Source of the DNA: an archaeon
GTDB taxonomy: Archaea > B1Sed10-29 > JAJSAI01
DNA: 27,053 bases
NCBI GenBank assembly: GCA_024274695.1
Contig: JAJSAI010000004.1
Span: forward strand, 1 to 27,053
Direction: 5' to 3'
A model generated the notes under the pieces. The model searched no databases. It saw nothing but the letters and a program-made list of their open reading frames with translations, and was not told where the DNA came from. Below are positions 1-8,464 of the stretch, piece by piece. Both the position numbers and the translations under genes were made by a program. The first letter of the stretch is position 1. Each line of letters begins with the position of its first letter.

Positions 1-79
1 ACCATAAAAGGAAAACAAGTTTAAAAAACGTTCGCTTGCAGGCCGAAAACAGCAAAACAAAGCATAATCGCGGGAAAAG
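1..79. other. Non-coding leader of the window
   Basis: AT-rich sequence before the operator. I see no credible coding frame. A TTTAAAAA run at about 20-27 could be a TATA-like element but has no gene assigned to it. Confidence 0.4.
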
Positions 80-125
80 TAAACCTTTTCCTGGTTTATT
101 CTGGTTGCATAAAAGGTTTAAATAA
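80..125 (+). promoter_or_regulatory. Operator palindrome plus TATA box of the surface-protein gene
   Basis: A perfect inverted repeat, TAAACC-N7-GGTTTA, spans 80-98 and is followed by TTCTGGTTGCA and a TATA element (TTTAAATA, 118-125). The TATA centre is about 25 bp from the ATG at 145, so the transcript is probably leaderless. The same palindrome in the same place relative to TATA occurs at 10165, 10862 and 13142, which is why I call it an operator rather than chance. An upstream site in archaea usually fits an activator; the protein that binds it is not shown by the sequence. Confidence 0.75.
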
Positions 126-144
126 TGCTCTCGCGTTATAACAC

Positions 145-3100
145 ATGCGCGCAAGAAACCTCACACTCACAATCATAACACTCACACTGATTCTGACCAC
201 CGGGCTCGCGCAAGAAGAGCCATGGTGGAACACACAGTACCAGTGCAGGGCCAAAATAGAAAATGTACAACCAGGAGACAACCACATCACACCATTCGTC
301 GACCTAGACTATCTTGCCACGCTCTGCAACATCACCAAAGTCCGCTCCTGGACAATCATACAAAACGGAAAACAACTCCCCACCTACTCCTACGGACCAG
401 ACCAAGAAAAAACCATAATATTCACGACCACACCAGAACAAAACACCATAAGCAAACACTGGAGCGTGACCAACCGCACCGGAGGAAAAGGAAAAGACAA
501 AGCAAGCATACCTTACAAAACAACCAACCAAAACGGCACGCTAACCATAACAACAGCACAAACAGCATCAGACTGGACAACATACTACCCACAAACCTAC
601 GCACAATACACGATAACCAAAAACATGTACCTCCCCAAACCAAAACAAATACAAAAAATAACGCTCACAATAGAACACCAGCAACCCAGACTAACAGCAT
701 CAGACACATCAATAAGAATCAACGGAAAAAGAGTATACAAGAAACACCTAGACGAGTACACCACACAAAAAACACTCATTATAAGCATACCCACAGAATA
801 CCTCAAGAAGGGAAACAACCAAATAACAATAACAATCAAGCACACCAATTTTCTGGACTTATACCGTGGAGGAATAACAGTCTACCAAAAAACAACCATC
901 CACAACCCCATAATAATCACAAAAAACAACCAAACTGTCACACCACCCACAACAACACCCAAAATAGGAAACCACTGGAACACCCAAAACCAAACAGGCA
1001 AAGACCCCTCCAGACCACACGCACTACTATCATCCCACCCCAAAAAAATAACCCAAAAAAACGGGACAATAACCATAACAACCGACCACCGCGGCTACTA
1101 CGACGGCAGCGAGGCATCAGCCATAGGAACATCCTGGGCAAAATACACACTAACACAAAACATATACATCCCAGACATAACACAAATACAATACCTCAAC
1201 ATAGACTTCAACACCACCGGAGGATCACTCTGGCCATACAGCAAGCTCAAAACAAAAATCACAATATTCGTCAACAACAAAAGAGCATACCATAAAAAAG
1301 TAGAACAAACCACCCACTTCAAAGCCAAAATACCCTCCAAACACTTCAAAAACGGGCCCAACCAAATAACAATCAAAATAACACACGTCCAATACCGCCT
1401 CGTCAACAAACCCCAAACCACAACAATATACAACATAACATTCACCACCAAAAACCAAACCCAAAAAACAACAAACACCCAAACAACAGCCTGGCTATAC
1501 TACACAGACAAAAAACTACCCCCAGGACCAACATACCAGCCCAAAACAACCATAACACCACCCAGAGCACTCGACAAACTAACCGGGTACTACTACCCCT
1601 GCTTTTACTCAGTAGCAAGCGAAACACAAACAACCACCATAAGCCACTATGAAACAACAACAGCAATACACGTAAAAGGAAAACTAAGAGTACTCGGCGC
1701 CCACAAAGCGCACGTGTACGTAACAACACCAACCAAAACCAAAGAGATATTCAGCAGAATGTACGCACCACTCATCACATTCCACAGAAAGCTTTCCCCA
1801 GAAACAGGAGAAAACCCAAAAGACTACATCACCCAACACAAACACATAACAGTAAAAGTAAGATACACCTCCAGTTGCTACATAGGAGGAGAAGCAGAAG
1901 TAAAAGAAATAACAGTATGGACAGAATACGTCCCATCCAACCCCACACAAATCACGAACATCGAAAAATACGCCCCAGTACCCCCCGCACCAACCAACCA
2001 AATCTTCCAACCAGCCCAAGGAACCAAACAAAAAAACAACCAAAAACCAGCCCAAGGAACCACAATCCCAATACTCCCCATCACAAGCGCAGCCGCAGCC
2101 GCGTACGCATACCACACCCTACTACGGAAAAAACAAGCACAACTAGACCAAAAAATACGCGCGCTCACACAAGCCTTCCGCCAAACAATAGCACAAAAAA
2201 CACGCCAACACCAGCGCGTGTCAGACGCAGACTACTCCAAGTTCTGGAAACAAATACGCGCCCTCAAGAACGCGTTCGCGTACTGGAAAAAATGGCTAGC
2301 GCCAGTACCAGAATGGCTGTACAAGCGCATGAACCCACACTCCAAAAACATATTCTACCGCCCACACTACATCAAACACAGGCTCAACCACCCAACCAAA
2401 TACGGAAAACCATACGCCAACCTCATACAACCAGACGGAACCACCAACACCAAACACATACAACAAACAATAAAACACATACAAAACACAACATACCCAC
2501 CAACCAAAACACACAAGCCAACAAAACCACACTGGCCCACCACAATACACACACCAAACAACACCTACCACATACTCACACCCATCACACCAAACACAAC
2601 ACAAATAATCATACAAAACACAAGAACAGGACAACTATACACACTCCCAATACAAACCAACCCCAAAAACAAGACCATAAAATACGACCTAAGGAACAAA
2701 AAAGAATACAAGTACAAGATCACCATCACACTACCAGACGGCAGCACAATCAAACACAACAACACCCAAGCACTACAACAATACCTAAAACAAAAAATCA
2801 CGCCAAACAACAAGATCAAAAACTACACCCAAACCCCCACAGCACTCACAATCACACTACAAGACAACACAACCATCACGCTCACCAAACCCAGCCAAGC
2901 ATTCCTAGAATGGTTCCAAAAAATACTCCAGTACCCAAGCAAATACCAAAACCACCCCTACAACAAGTTCACCCTATACTACCAAACAGCACAATGGCAA
3001 AAAGCAGCAACACTCCTCACCAGACACTGGCAACAAAAAGGAATCACGACCAGTATGACAACACAAGAAACCACCCAAAGACTACAAATGCTCGACAAAC

Positions 3101-4113
3101 TCACCCCGAACCTAAAACAAATCTGGAACAACCCCACCACCCTCCAACAACTCACACAACAAGAATGGAAACAAACACACACAACAAAAGAAGAAAACAA
3201 AGAAAACGGCCCAAGAGAAGAATTCAGACAAAAACTTAACGCCAAACAAGCAAGCCTAAAAGAATACCAGGAATACCTGAACACCGTAGAAAAAATCTAC
3301 GGGACAAAATACGCGTCAAAAGTAACAATAAAAGTAGACGCAAACACCACAGCACTCGAAGGCATAAAAATAAGAATATGGAACAGATACACACAAACAA
3401 CAATACTAGACACAACAGGCCACTTCACCAAAGAACTGCCACAAGAAGGAAAAACCGTGCCACCAGACAGCACACAACAATTCATACTACCACCCGGAAC
3501 ATACAACATACAAATAGACGCCCCAAGACACGCCAGCCAAATACACCAAATAACAATACTAGACGGAGAACACACCACAATAACAACCAAACTAAAAGAA
3601 CTCTACCCACCACCAAGAACCAACACACCCCTAGACCCAATAATAGACCTCATAAGCGGAAGAAGACCAATACAAAAACAACTAAGAATAGAACAACAAA
3701 CAAACTGGCTAGCAGACAACCTCGGACAAGACCCCCTCGGAACAGGAAGAAAAACCATAATCATATGGCCAGGAACCGAAACAATAATAACAAAACATAT
3801 CATAGTCAACGGAAAGACATACAAACTCACTGAAAAAAGTTTGTATCATCTAATGAAAGAACTGCGGGGACCAAGACCCTTAAAAAACGGGGAACCTAAT
3901 ACGAGATTAAACCAGATAAAGATGCTATTCAACGTAAAGACGGATGAAGAAGTTCTGGAATTAATTCAAAAAACTCTAAAATCCGGGAAGATAATAAAGA
4001 AAGACCCTCAAACAGTCAATTTCAAAATGATTATCAACGGAAAAGAGTTTATCGTTGGAGTAGACCCCACACAAAACGTAATAAAAACAGTAATAGGCAA
4101 GGCGATCCGATGA
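145..4113 (+). CDS. Very large secreted/surface protein with duplicated beta modules and toxin-like C-terminal tip
   Basis: 1322 residues. A signal peptide (basic start, hydrophobic core, cleavage near GLA-QE around residue 22) leads into two homologous modules, about residues 102-260 and 275-437. They share anchors such as NGT(L/I)TITT, YT(L/I)T(K/Q)N(M/I)Y(L/I)P and a GxNQITI strand, which suggests duplicated carbohydrate-binding-like beta sandwiches. A third Cys-containing beta region covers about 477-598. A short Ala-rich hydrophobic stretch near 640-660 may span the membrane and is followed by charged helices. A PEGA/carboxypeptidase-regulatory-like beta domain lies near 1058-1152. The last ~110 residues, ending in a GKEFIVGVD...IKTV pattern, resemble the nuclease tips of polymorphic toxins (BECR/RelE-like); this is inference. 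Coding-strand A+C bias is extreme until about 3830, then relaxes in the tip. The ATG is leaderless and sits under the shared operator. An adhesin or S-layer-like role is the alternative. Confidence 0.7.
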   Translation: MRARNLTLTIITLTLILTTGLAQEEPWWNTQYQCRAKIENVQPGDNHITPFVDLDYLATLCNITKVRSWTIIQNGKQLPTYSYGPDQEKTIIFTTTPEQNTISKHWSVTNRTGGKGKDKASIPYKTTNQNGTLTITTAQTASDWTTYYPQTYAQYTITKNMYLPKPKQIQKITLTIEHQQPRLTASDTSIRINGKRVYKKHLDEYTTQKTLIISIPTEYLKKGNNQITITIKHTNFLDLYRGGITVYQKTTIHNPIIITKNNQTVTPPTTTPKIGNHWNTQNQTGKDPSRPHALLSSHPKKITQKNGTITITTDHRGYYDGSEASAIGTSWAKYTLTQNIYIPDITQIQYLNIDFNTTGGSLWPYSKLKTKITIFVNNKRAYHKKVEQTTHFKAKIPSKHFKNGPNQITIKITHVQYRLVNKPQTTTIYNITFTTKNQTQKTTNTQTTAWLYYTDKKLPPGPTYQPKTTITPPRALDKLTGYYYPCFYSVASETQTTTISHYETTTAIHVKGKLRVLGAHKAHVYVTTPTKTKEIFSRMYAPLITFHRKLSPETGENPKDYITQHKHITVKVRYTSSCYIGGEAEVKEITVWTEYVPSNPTQITNIEKYAPVPPAPTNQIFQPAQGTKQKNNQKPAQGTTIPILPITSAAAAAYAYHTLLRKKQAQLDQKIRALTQAFRQTIAQKTRQHQRVSDADYSKFWKQIRALKNAFAYWKKWLAPVPEWLYKRMNPHSKNIFYRPHYIKHRLNHPTKYGKPYANLIQPDGTTNTKHIQQTIKHIQNTTYPPTKTHKPTKPHWPTTIHTPNNTYHILTPITPNTTQIIIQNTRTGQLYTLPIQTNPKNKTIKYDLRNKKEYKYKITITLPDGSTIKHNNTQALQQYLKQKITPNNKIKNYTQTPTALTITLQDNTTITLTKPSQAFLEWFQKILQYPSKYQNHPYNKFTLYYQTAQWQKAATLLTRHWQQKGITTSMTTQETTQRLQMLDKLTPNLKQIWNNPTTLQQLTQQEWKQTHTTKEENKENGPREEFRQKLNAKQASLKEYQEYLNTVEKIYGTKYASKVTIKVDANTTALEGIKIRIWNRYTQTTILDTTGHFTKELPQEGKTVPPDSTQQFILPPGTYNIQIDAPRHASQIHQITILDGEHTTITTKLKELYPPPRTNTPLDPIIDLISGRRPIQKQLRIEQQTNWLADNLGQDPLGTGRKTIIIWPGTETIITKHIIVNGKTYKLTEKSLYHLMKELRGPRPLKNGEPNTRLNQIKMLFNVKTDEEVLELIQKTLKSGKIIKKDPQTVNFKMIINGKEFIVGVDPTQNVIKTVIGKAIR

Positions 4114-4502
4114 AAAAGACCCAAAATCAAACAGAACTAAGAAGGATTATCAGACAAATAAAACTATTAGAAACCGATGAAAAAACAAGAACAGAAAAAT
4201 GCTTCGACGATCCTGCAATAATCGCACTTTCACTACGTGACGCGTACGCCTGCCTAGGAGAACTATACCTAAAAGAAGCAGACATCAAACAAGCAATAAA
4301 CGCGTTCAAGAAAGCAAAAGAAAACGACCTCAAATTCATAAAATCAGAATTCTCATACGACCCAGAATACTTAAAAAAACAAATAAAATCCACACAGGCC
4401 TACTGGAACGAAAAAATAAACAAACTCACACAAAAGGAAGTGCTCCATCCCCACCAACACAGAAGAAAAAACCACAGCAAACAACCAAAGAAAGCCTCTT
4501 AG
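4110..4502 (+). CDS. Small helical protein, candidate immunity protein
   Basis: 130 residues, starting inside the stop of the large upstream gene (ATGA overlap), so translation is coupled. Residues 1-105 are predicted helical and include a TPR-like stretch (YACLGELYLKEADIKQAINA). No signal peptide or membrane segment is visible, so it should be cytoplasmic. A small cytoplasmic protein directly after a toxin-tipped exoprotein is the usual position of an immunity gene; I infer that role from position only. The last ~24 residues are His/Arg/Lys-rich and look out of frame: the +2 frame continues with a Pro/Lys linker and a plausible C-terminus to 4576, so the true C-terminus may have been altered by a frameshift near 4436. 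Confidence 0.55.
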   Translation: MKKTQNQTELRRIIRQIKLLETDEKTRTEKCFDDPAIIALSLRDAYACLGELYLKEADIKQAINAFKKAKENDLKFIKSEFSYDPEYLKKQIKSTQAYWNEKINKLTQKEVLHPHQHRRKNHSKQPKKAS

Positions 4503-4576
4503 ACCCCGATAAAATAGCCATCACAACAGTATACAAAACAACCAAACTAGGCAAAAATTGGGTGAGAATATGGTAA
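4436..4576 (+). pseudogene. Out-of-frame C-terminal remnant after the candidate immunity gene
   Basis: Open frame overlapping the end of the preceding gene. It reads a Pro/Gln/Lys linker and then a segment with LDPDKIAITTVYKTTKLGK before a stop at 4574-4576. It has no start codon of its own and keeps the local A+C codon bias. It may be the lost C-terminus of the upstream gene after a one-base change, or a displaced toxin tip (the IITTVY-type strand resembles the end of RelE-like folds). Low certainty. Confidence 0.3.
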
Positions 4577-5016
4577 AAGTAATGATAATGAACGAACCAG
4601 AAAAAGAGAGATTCACACTAATACTATTAAACAACAAAAAATACAAAGAAACACCCATCAATGACATAGTCCTCATAAGCATAGACACAGACAACGAATT
4701 GAAAGACATAGAAATACCCTACAATCTCAACAATTGCATAGGTCAAAACATACCAAAACCACCCGAGAAAACAACAAAAGACCCAAAAATAAAACTCCCC
4801 TCAGAAACACAAGAAGGAGTACTCTACGACCCGCAGGAACACACGATATACATACAACTAACACCCCAAACAGAACAAAAAATACAAATAAACAAAATGA
4901 TAACTCTAGGCAAAAACCAAAAAAAAGAACTTTCAGCTATATGGATCAAACTCCCAAAAGAGGTAAACCAAAAAATCTACCACAACCAAAAATTCTTACA
5001 AAAAATAGAACTCTGA
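4570..5016 (+). CDS. Hypothetical protein, DUF2283-like features
   Basis: 148 residues from ATG 4570, chosen over an upstream TTG at 4558 because GGTGAG lies 4 nt before it. There is no signal peptide. The stretch INDIVLISIDTDNELKDIEI resembles the C-terminal half of the small DUF2283 family (acidic Asp-rich strand followed by IEI), and a second YDPQEHTIYIQL segment resembles the N-terminal YDPxxDxLYI strand of that family. The match is by eye and the order of the two halves looks permuted or duplicated. Position downstream of a toxin-like gene allows a second immunity protein, but function is unknown. Confidence 0.5.
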   Translation: MVKVMIMNEPEKERFTLILLNNKKYKETPINDIVLISIDTDNELKDIEIPYNLNNCIGQNIPKPPEKTTKDPKIKLPSETQEGVLYDPQEHTIYIQLTPQTEQKIQINKMITLGKNQKKELSAIWIKLPKEVNQKIYHNQKFLQKIEL

Positions 5017-5117
5017 CAAGAAATTCTTTAAAATCCAAAACAAACTACTACTATGATCCAACACAAGACATTCTAACAATTCCAGGACCAGCCAAACCCA
5101 CAAAATACGCATTCTGA
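5016..5117 (+). pseudogene. Fragment with a YDPxxDILTI strand
   Basis: A short open stretch in another frame directly after the preceding gene reads YYYDPTQDILTIPGPAK and stops at 5117. It has no start codon. The YDPxxDxLxI pattern repeats the DUF2283-like strand of its neighbour, so it is probably a broken copy or the neighbour's frameshifted end. Confidence 0.25.
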
Positions 5118-5238
5118 AAAAAGAAGAAAGAGAGGGAGAGAGCTCACCCGGCGCTCCCTGGAGAAAAGGAGAGCCTCTACGCTCGCAAGAAAAACCCCGA
5201 ATCCTGGGAATAAAAAGCTTTTGCAACAAGAACAAACC

Positions 5239-5260
5239 AAACAAGAGTTTAGTTTTATAT
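5239..5260 (+). promoter_or_regulatory. TATA box and short inverted repeat upstream of the broken TrmB-like gene
   Basis: TTTTATATA (5253-5260) lies about 27 bp before ATG 5284, giving a leaderless promoter. AAAC-N4-GTTT (5239-5250) sits directly upstream. It shares the half-site core of the regulon operator but has a 4-bp instead of a 7-bp spacer, so I treat it as a possible autoregulatory site only. Confidence 0.45.
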
Positions 5261-5283
5261 ACTCCGCAGTCCCTTTCTGGATT

Positions 5284-6137
5284 ATGGGCTCCCTGGAGAA
5301 CGCCCTGAAAAGGCAGGGCTGACCGACTACGAGGTCAGGATCCTGTCAAGCCTCTCAAAGTATCCTGAGGGCCTCACCGCGGAAGAACTGTCCAAGATTG
5401 CGAGAGTGCCCCACGCCAAGATCTATTCTGTGCTGAACGGGCTGGCCAGGCACTCTCTCCTGCACTCTGACGAGAGCAGGCCCAAAAAGTACTATCCCCT
5501 GCCGGCAGACGCTCTCGCCGACGCGCTCATAAGACCGAGGAAAACCGAGCTAGACCAGATCCGGGAATCAGTGCTCGCAGCACTCTCCCCAGAACCCGGA
5601 CTCAAGCCCAACGTAAAAGCCCTGCACAGCAAAGAAGAAGTCTGGAGGAACGTGTACGCGATCCTCTCCGGAGCGAAAAGGAACATAAGAGCAATAAGCA
5701 TTGCCAAAATGTACGAGAAGTCAATGCTCATGCCAGACCTGATGAAACTAGGCACCAGGATATGCAATAACAAGGGCATCACGTTCAGGATACTCTCGAC
5801 AGAGTCACTGATGAAGATCCCGTTGTCAAAACTACCGTACGAAGCAGTAGAATTCTTGGCCAACCCAAGAGAGTCCAGCAGAGTCCTACCGGATGACATG
5901 CTACGCACTGACGTGCTGATCGCTGACGGAGAGAAAGCGGAAATACCCGCGATAGACCCTGAAACCCATGAGTACGTCTCGGGAGTGCTCATAGAAGGCA
6001 GGGAACTCGTGGCCCCGTTCGTGGCATACTTCGAGGACTTGTGGGAAAAAGCAGTCCCGATAGAAGACCAGGTAAGGAAAATGGCCAAAGAAGAGTTGAA
6101 AAGGAGAGGCATAAAGACTACTTTTTCCCGGTACTAG
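5284..6137 (+). pseudogene. TrmB-like transcriptional regulator disrupted by a one-base frameshift
   Basis: The first codons from ATG 5284 read MGSLENALKRQG and then hit TGA. In the next frame the sequence resumes at once with LTDYEVRILSSLSKYPEG and runs through a complete winged helix (recognition region ARVPHAKIYSVLNGLARH) and a C-terminal TrmB effector-type domain to 6137. The two intact TrmB-like genes at 8465 and 9313 read through the same point (GLSSYEAR, GLNSYQAK), so one base appears to be missing near 5319. An internal GTG at 5406 would give 243 residues but starts inside the helix-turn-helix. The gene is therefore a fresh pseudogene or a base-calling error. Its 3' end overlaps the convergent neighbour by 20 bp. 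Confidence 0.75.
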
Positions 6138-7128
6138 CAAGATGATACTTAAGCAAGAGTTCTAATCCTTCCACATACTCTCTCAAGTCTACGGATTTTA
6201 CCTTTGGAGCTAGCTTGAGGATATTATTTCTATGCATTTCCCATTCTTCTAGAAGATTTTTCTCTACTTCATTCTTTTTGATCTTTTGTTTTATATCCTC
6301 AGCTATTTTAGGATCGGAAACGCTTTCTTCCAACTCAGAAGGCGTTATGATCCCCTCGCTTATGGCGTATCCAAAAACTCCTGAGGAAAAATCTGTTTCT
6401 TTCATTTCTCTTTCCCAGGTGCTCAACCAGTTCCCTATTCTTGCCATCTGCTGCCCTTTCCACACTGCTTCTCTTAACAAGGGAAGATCACTCATATCGA
6501 ACTCTGGAGAGAACATGAGGTCTATGTCTGCAAACAAGTAAAACATCATATTATGAGCCCCATAAATTTTGGTCTCGAGATAGTTAAGCATTTTAACATT
6601 TTTGTTGGCAGTATAGGCATAAAGGAACGTATTCCACGTCTGTTTCAAATCGAACATAAACATTTCTCTGAATTCTTCCCATCTAGGTGCTTTTGATAAA
6701 ATTTCTACTGTCTTCCTCCAAGACTCTATTTCTATCTTTACTCTGTGTTGATCTTGAGTCACAAGATCAGCTGGTATCTTAATTTTTTCAAAGGGGACTT
6801 TCAGCATTACATCAAGAAGCCTTTTATTTTTATGAACATCTGAAATGTCATCGGTTACAGTTACCGCAAAGATCAAAATACTTTTCGCCAATGCTGATGA
6901 GTAACGATTACTTTCTGGAACGCAAGAAAGCATAAACCCTGGTTTCCGAGCGTATGTGAGATCCCAACACCATTTCCATAAAAATAAGGGCCTCTCTCCA
7001 CCCATTTTCTCATAATCTTCGGCAAGTTCATGGATTTCAGGCGGAAGTTCTACCTCCATGACTTTCCGAATGAACTTATTGATTCCTTCATTTTTTATTT
7101 CAGACAAGATCTGCTCGTATTTCTTCAT
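6118..7128 (-). CDS. Class I isoprenoid/terpene synthase-like enzyme
   Basis: 336 residues, all helical in character, cytoplasmic. An aspartate-rich motif DDISD (93-97) and a second metal-binding motif NWLSTWERE (233-241, with N233, T237, R240 and E241 matching Nxxx(S/T)xx(K/R)E) are at the spacing expected for class I terpene synthases, which ionise prenyl diphosphates with three Mg ions. The conserved Trp/Phe-rich surround supports this. The lack of a second DDxxD argues against an ordinary prenyl-elongating synthase. Substrate and product are unknown. The gene overlaps the upstream FIST gene by 4 nt (ATGA), so the two form one operon. It is clearly more AT-rich than the genes on either side, suggesting transfer. 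Confidence 0.7.
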   Translation of the reverse strand: MKKYEQILSEIKNEGINKFIRKVMEVELPPEIHELAEDYEKMGGERPLFLWKWCWDLTYARKPGFMLSCVPESNRYSSALAKSILIFAVTVTDDISDVHKNKRLLDVMLKVPFEKIKIPADLVTQDQHRVKIEIESWRKTVEILSKAPRWEEFREMFMFDLKQTWNTFLYAYTANKNVKMLNYLETKIYGAHNMMFYLFADIDLMFSPEFDMSDLPLLREAVWKGQQMARIGNWLSTWEREMKETDFSSGVFGYAISEGIITPSELEESVSDPKIAEDIKQKIKKNEVEKNLLEEWEMHRNNILKLAPKVKSVDLREYVEGLELLLKYHLASTGKK

Positions 7129-8405
7129 TTTTCCACCGAAATCACGTTTGCAGAGTATACTCCCAATATCACTCTCTCTCCAGGCTTTTTAAAATAATTG
7201 TTCATAGGATATACCGCAAGATAAGGCAACCCATCAAAATATTTTTCATATTTTTCTCTTAGCATCCAAGATTTATGAGAAAGCATATTCAAACGTATTC
7301 CTGAAGAATAAACAAATGCGAAAGCTTTTTCATTTTCAAATTCTTTTAACAATTCATCTACAGATTCTAAGATTTCTTTTCCAGAAACAGACAGAAGTAC
7401 TCCTTTTCGTCCTAAAGCCCTGTATCCTAAAAGGAGCTCTTCTCCGTAAATAGCTCCAACTCCTGTTGTATAAGTAGGGTTATCTTCAAATCCTATAGGA
7501 AAATAATCTGAAGTCTTGTAATAAAAGGCGGGCTCTATTACTTTAAATCGTTCTTCTGAAATTTTTGATATCTCTTCCAAAAACTGCCTTTTTGCACTTT
7601 TTCCATTTATTGAGACAACTATTCTATCATCATACGCAGTTTCGGTTATTGTAAATTTTTTATCTGTAGGTTTAGCTCCAAGCGTCCAATTCATGTAAAC
7701 ATTCTTGTTTATTCCAAAAAGTAACAGTACCGCAGAATTTCTTAGGGGAGTTTCGTTCAAAAAGACATAATTATCGAGACAGCTATAATCATCAACAGAA
7801 GAACCCCCAAAGATGTAATAATTTTCAAAATATTTTGATAATTCAATAATAAACGTCTCTTCTTTTCCTACTCCCGTACCAAGCAGGGCAGATATTCGCA
7901 TGCCTATTCTTGACAAGATTTTTCCCAAGACTACCGAGTTCACATTATTCACAGTACCTACAAAAGGCACTCTTGGGATTATAGCTCCTGAAACGAATGC
8001 AAACAAAAGCTTATTTCTGTGAGTGATTTTATTCCCTTTTCTCTTTATCATCTTCGCGGCTTGTCTTGCGGCCTTCCGCGGGTTTCGTTTCACGTTCTTG
8101 CCTACTCCCACGGCCACCTGCATTTCCGGGTCCTGGACCGCCATGGCAGTGACTCCCCTGGTGAACACGCCGTCCTGGTTCATGAATCCTGCCACCGTGC
8201 CCCCAACCAGCGGCGCGTCAGGAAACTCTTTCTTGATCCCCTCCAGCATTGGCTTGAACTCTTCCTTGTGGTGGATCGTGGAGAACAATAGAATGAACTT
8301 GGGCTCGGGCGTCTCTCGCTTTATTTTTTCAGTAATCTCTCTCGCGATCTCTTCTCCCTTCCACTTCCTGCTCGTTGCCACGCAAACCTTCAGTTCTCCG
8401 CTCAT
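7125..8405 (-). CDS. FIST-domain sensory protein
   Basis: 426 residues without membrane segments. The N-terminal half has the FIST_N pattern: a strand ending in LLFSTIHHKEEF, then LVGGTVAGFM and a GGSSVDDY loop near residue 205. The C-terminal third contains the FIST_C-like LLGYRALGRKGVLLSVSG and AFVYSSGIRLNML segments. FIST domains bind small ligands and usually serve as signal inputs. Pairing with a terpene-synthase-like gene is not a standard arrangement. Base composition jumps inside the gene near 8030: residues 1-125 are GC-rich like the neighbours, the rest is AT-rich. The ATG lies about 30 bp from a TATA box shared with the divergent regulator. Confidence 0.8.
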   Translation of the reverse strand: MSGELKVCVATSRKWKGEEIAREITEKIKRETPEPKFILLFSTIHHKEEFKPMLEGIKKEFPDAPLVGGTVAGFMNQDGVFTRGVTAMAVQDPEMQVAVGVGKNVKRNPRKAARQAAKMIKRKGNKITHRNKLLFAFVSGAIIPRVPFVGTVNNVNSVVLGKILSRIGMRISALLGTGVGKEETFIIELSKYFENYYIFGGSSVDDYSCLDNYVFLNETPLRNSAVLLLFGINKNVYMNWTLGAKPTDKKFTITETAYDDRIVVSINGKSAKRQFLEEISKISEERFKVIEPAFYYKTSDYFPIGFEDNPTYTTGVGAIYGEELLLGYRALGRKGVLLSVSGKEILESVDELLKEFENEKAFAFVYSSGIRLNMLSHKSWMLREKYEKYFDGLPYLAVYPMNNYFKKPGERVILGVYSANVISVEK

Positions 8406-8430
8406 CCTAATAAAAAAGAGGAAACCGGAG

Positions 8431-8440
8431 TATTTAAATA
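8431..8440. promoter_or_regulatory. Symmetrical bidirectional TATA box
   Basis: TATTTAAATA is its own reverse complement. Its centre is about 30 bp from ATG 8465 on the plus strand and about 30 bp from ATG 8405 on the minus strand, so one element can serve both divergent, leaderless transcripts (FIST operon and TrmB-like gene). Confidence 0.6.
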
Positions 8441-8464
8441 ATTTCAGCCCATTCTCTCTTTTTG

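Noticed and set aside
222-3239. Long plus-strand frames of 357 and 454 codons inside the surface gene
   Set aside because: They arise because A+C-rich sequence has few stop codons in any forward frame; their products are Asn/His/Thr/Arg low-complexity chains with no start context.
145-3830. Impression of CRISPR-like or satellite repetition in the A+C-rich region
   Set aside because: Repetition is of short codons only; no fixed-length repeat with spacers is present. The true repeat is the pair of diverged protein modules.
5306-5324. Programmed -1 frameshifting in the first TrmB-like gene
   Set aside because: No X-XXY-YYZ slippery heptamer and no downstream pseudoknot that I can see; a lost base or a sequencing error explains it more simply.
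5492-6112. Minus-strand 206-codon frame opposite the broken TrmB-like gene
   Set aside because: Antisense shadow of a clear winged-helix/TrmB coding frame; Ser-rich product with no recognisable domain.
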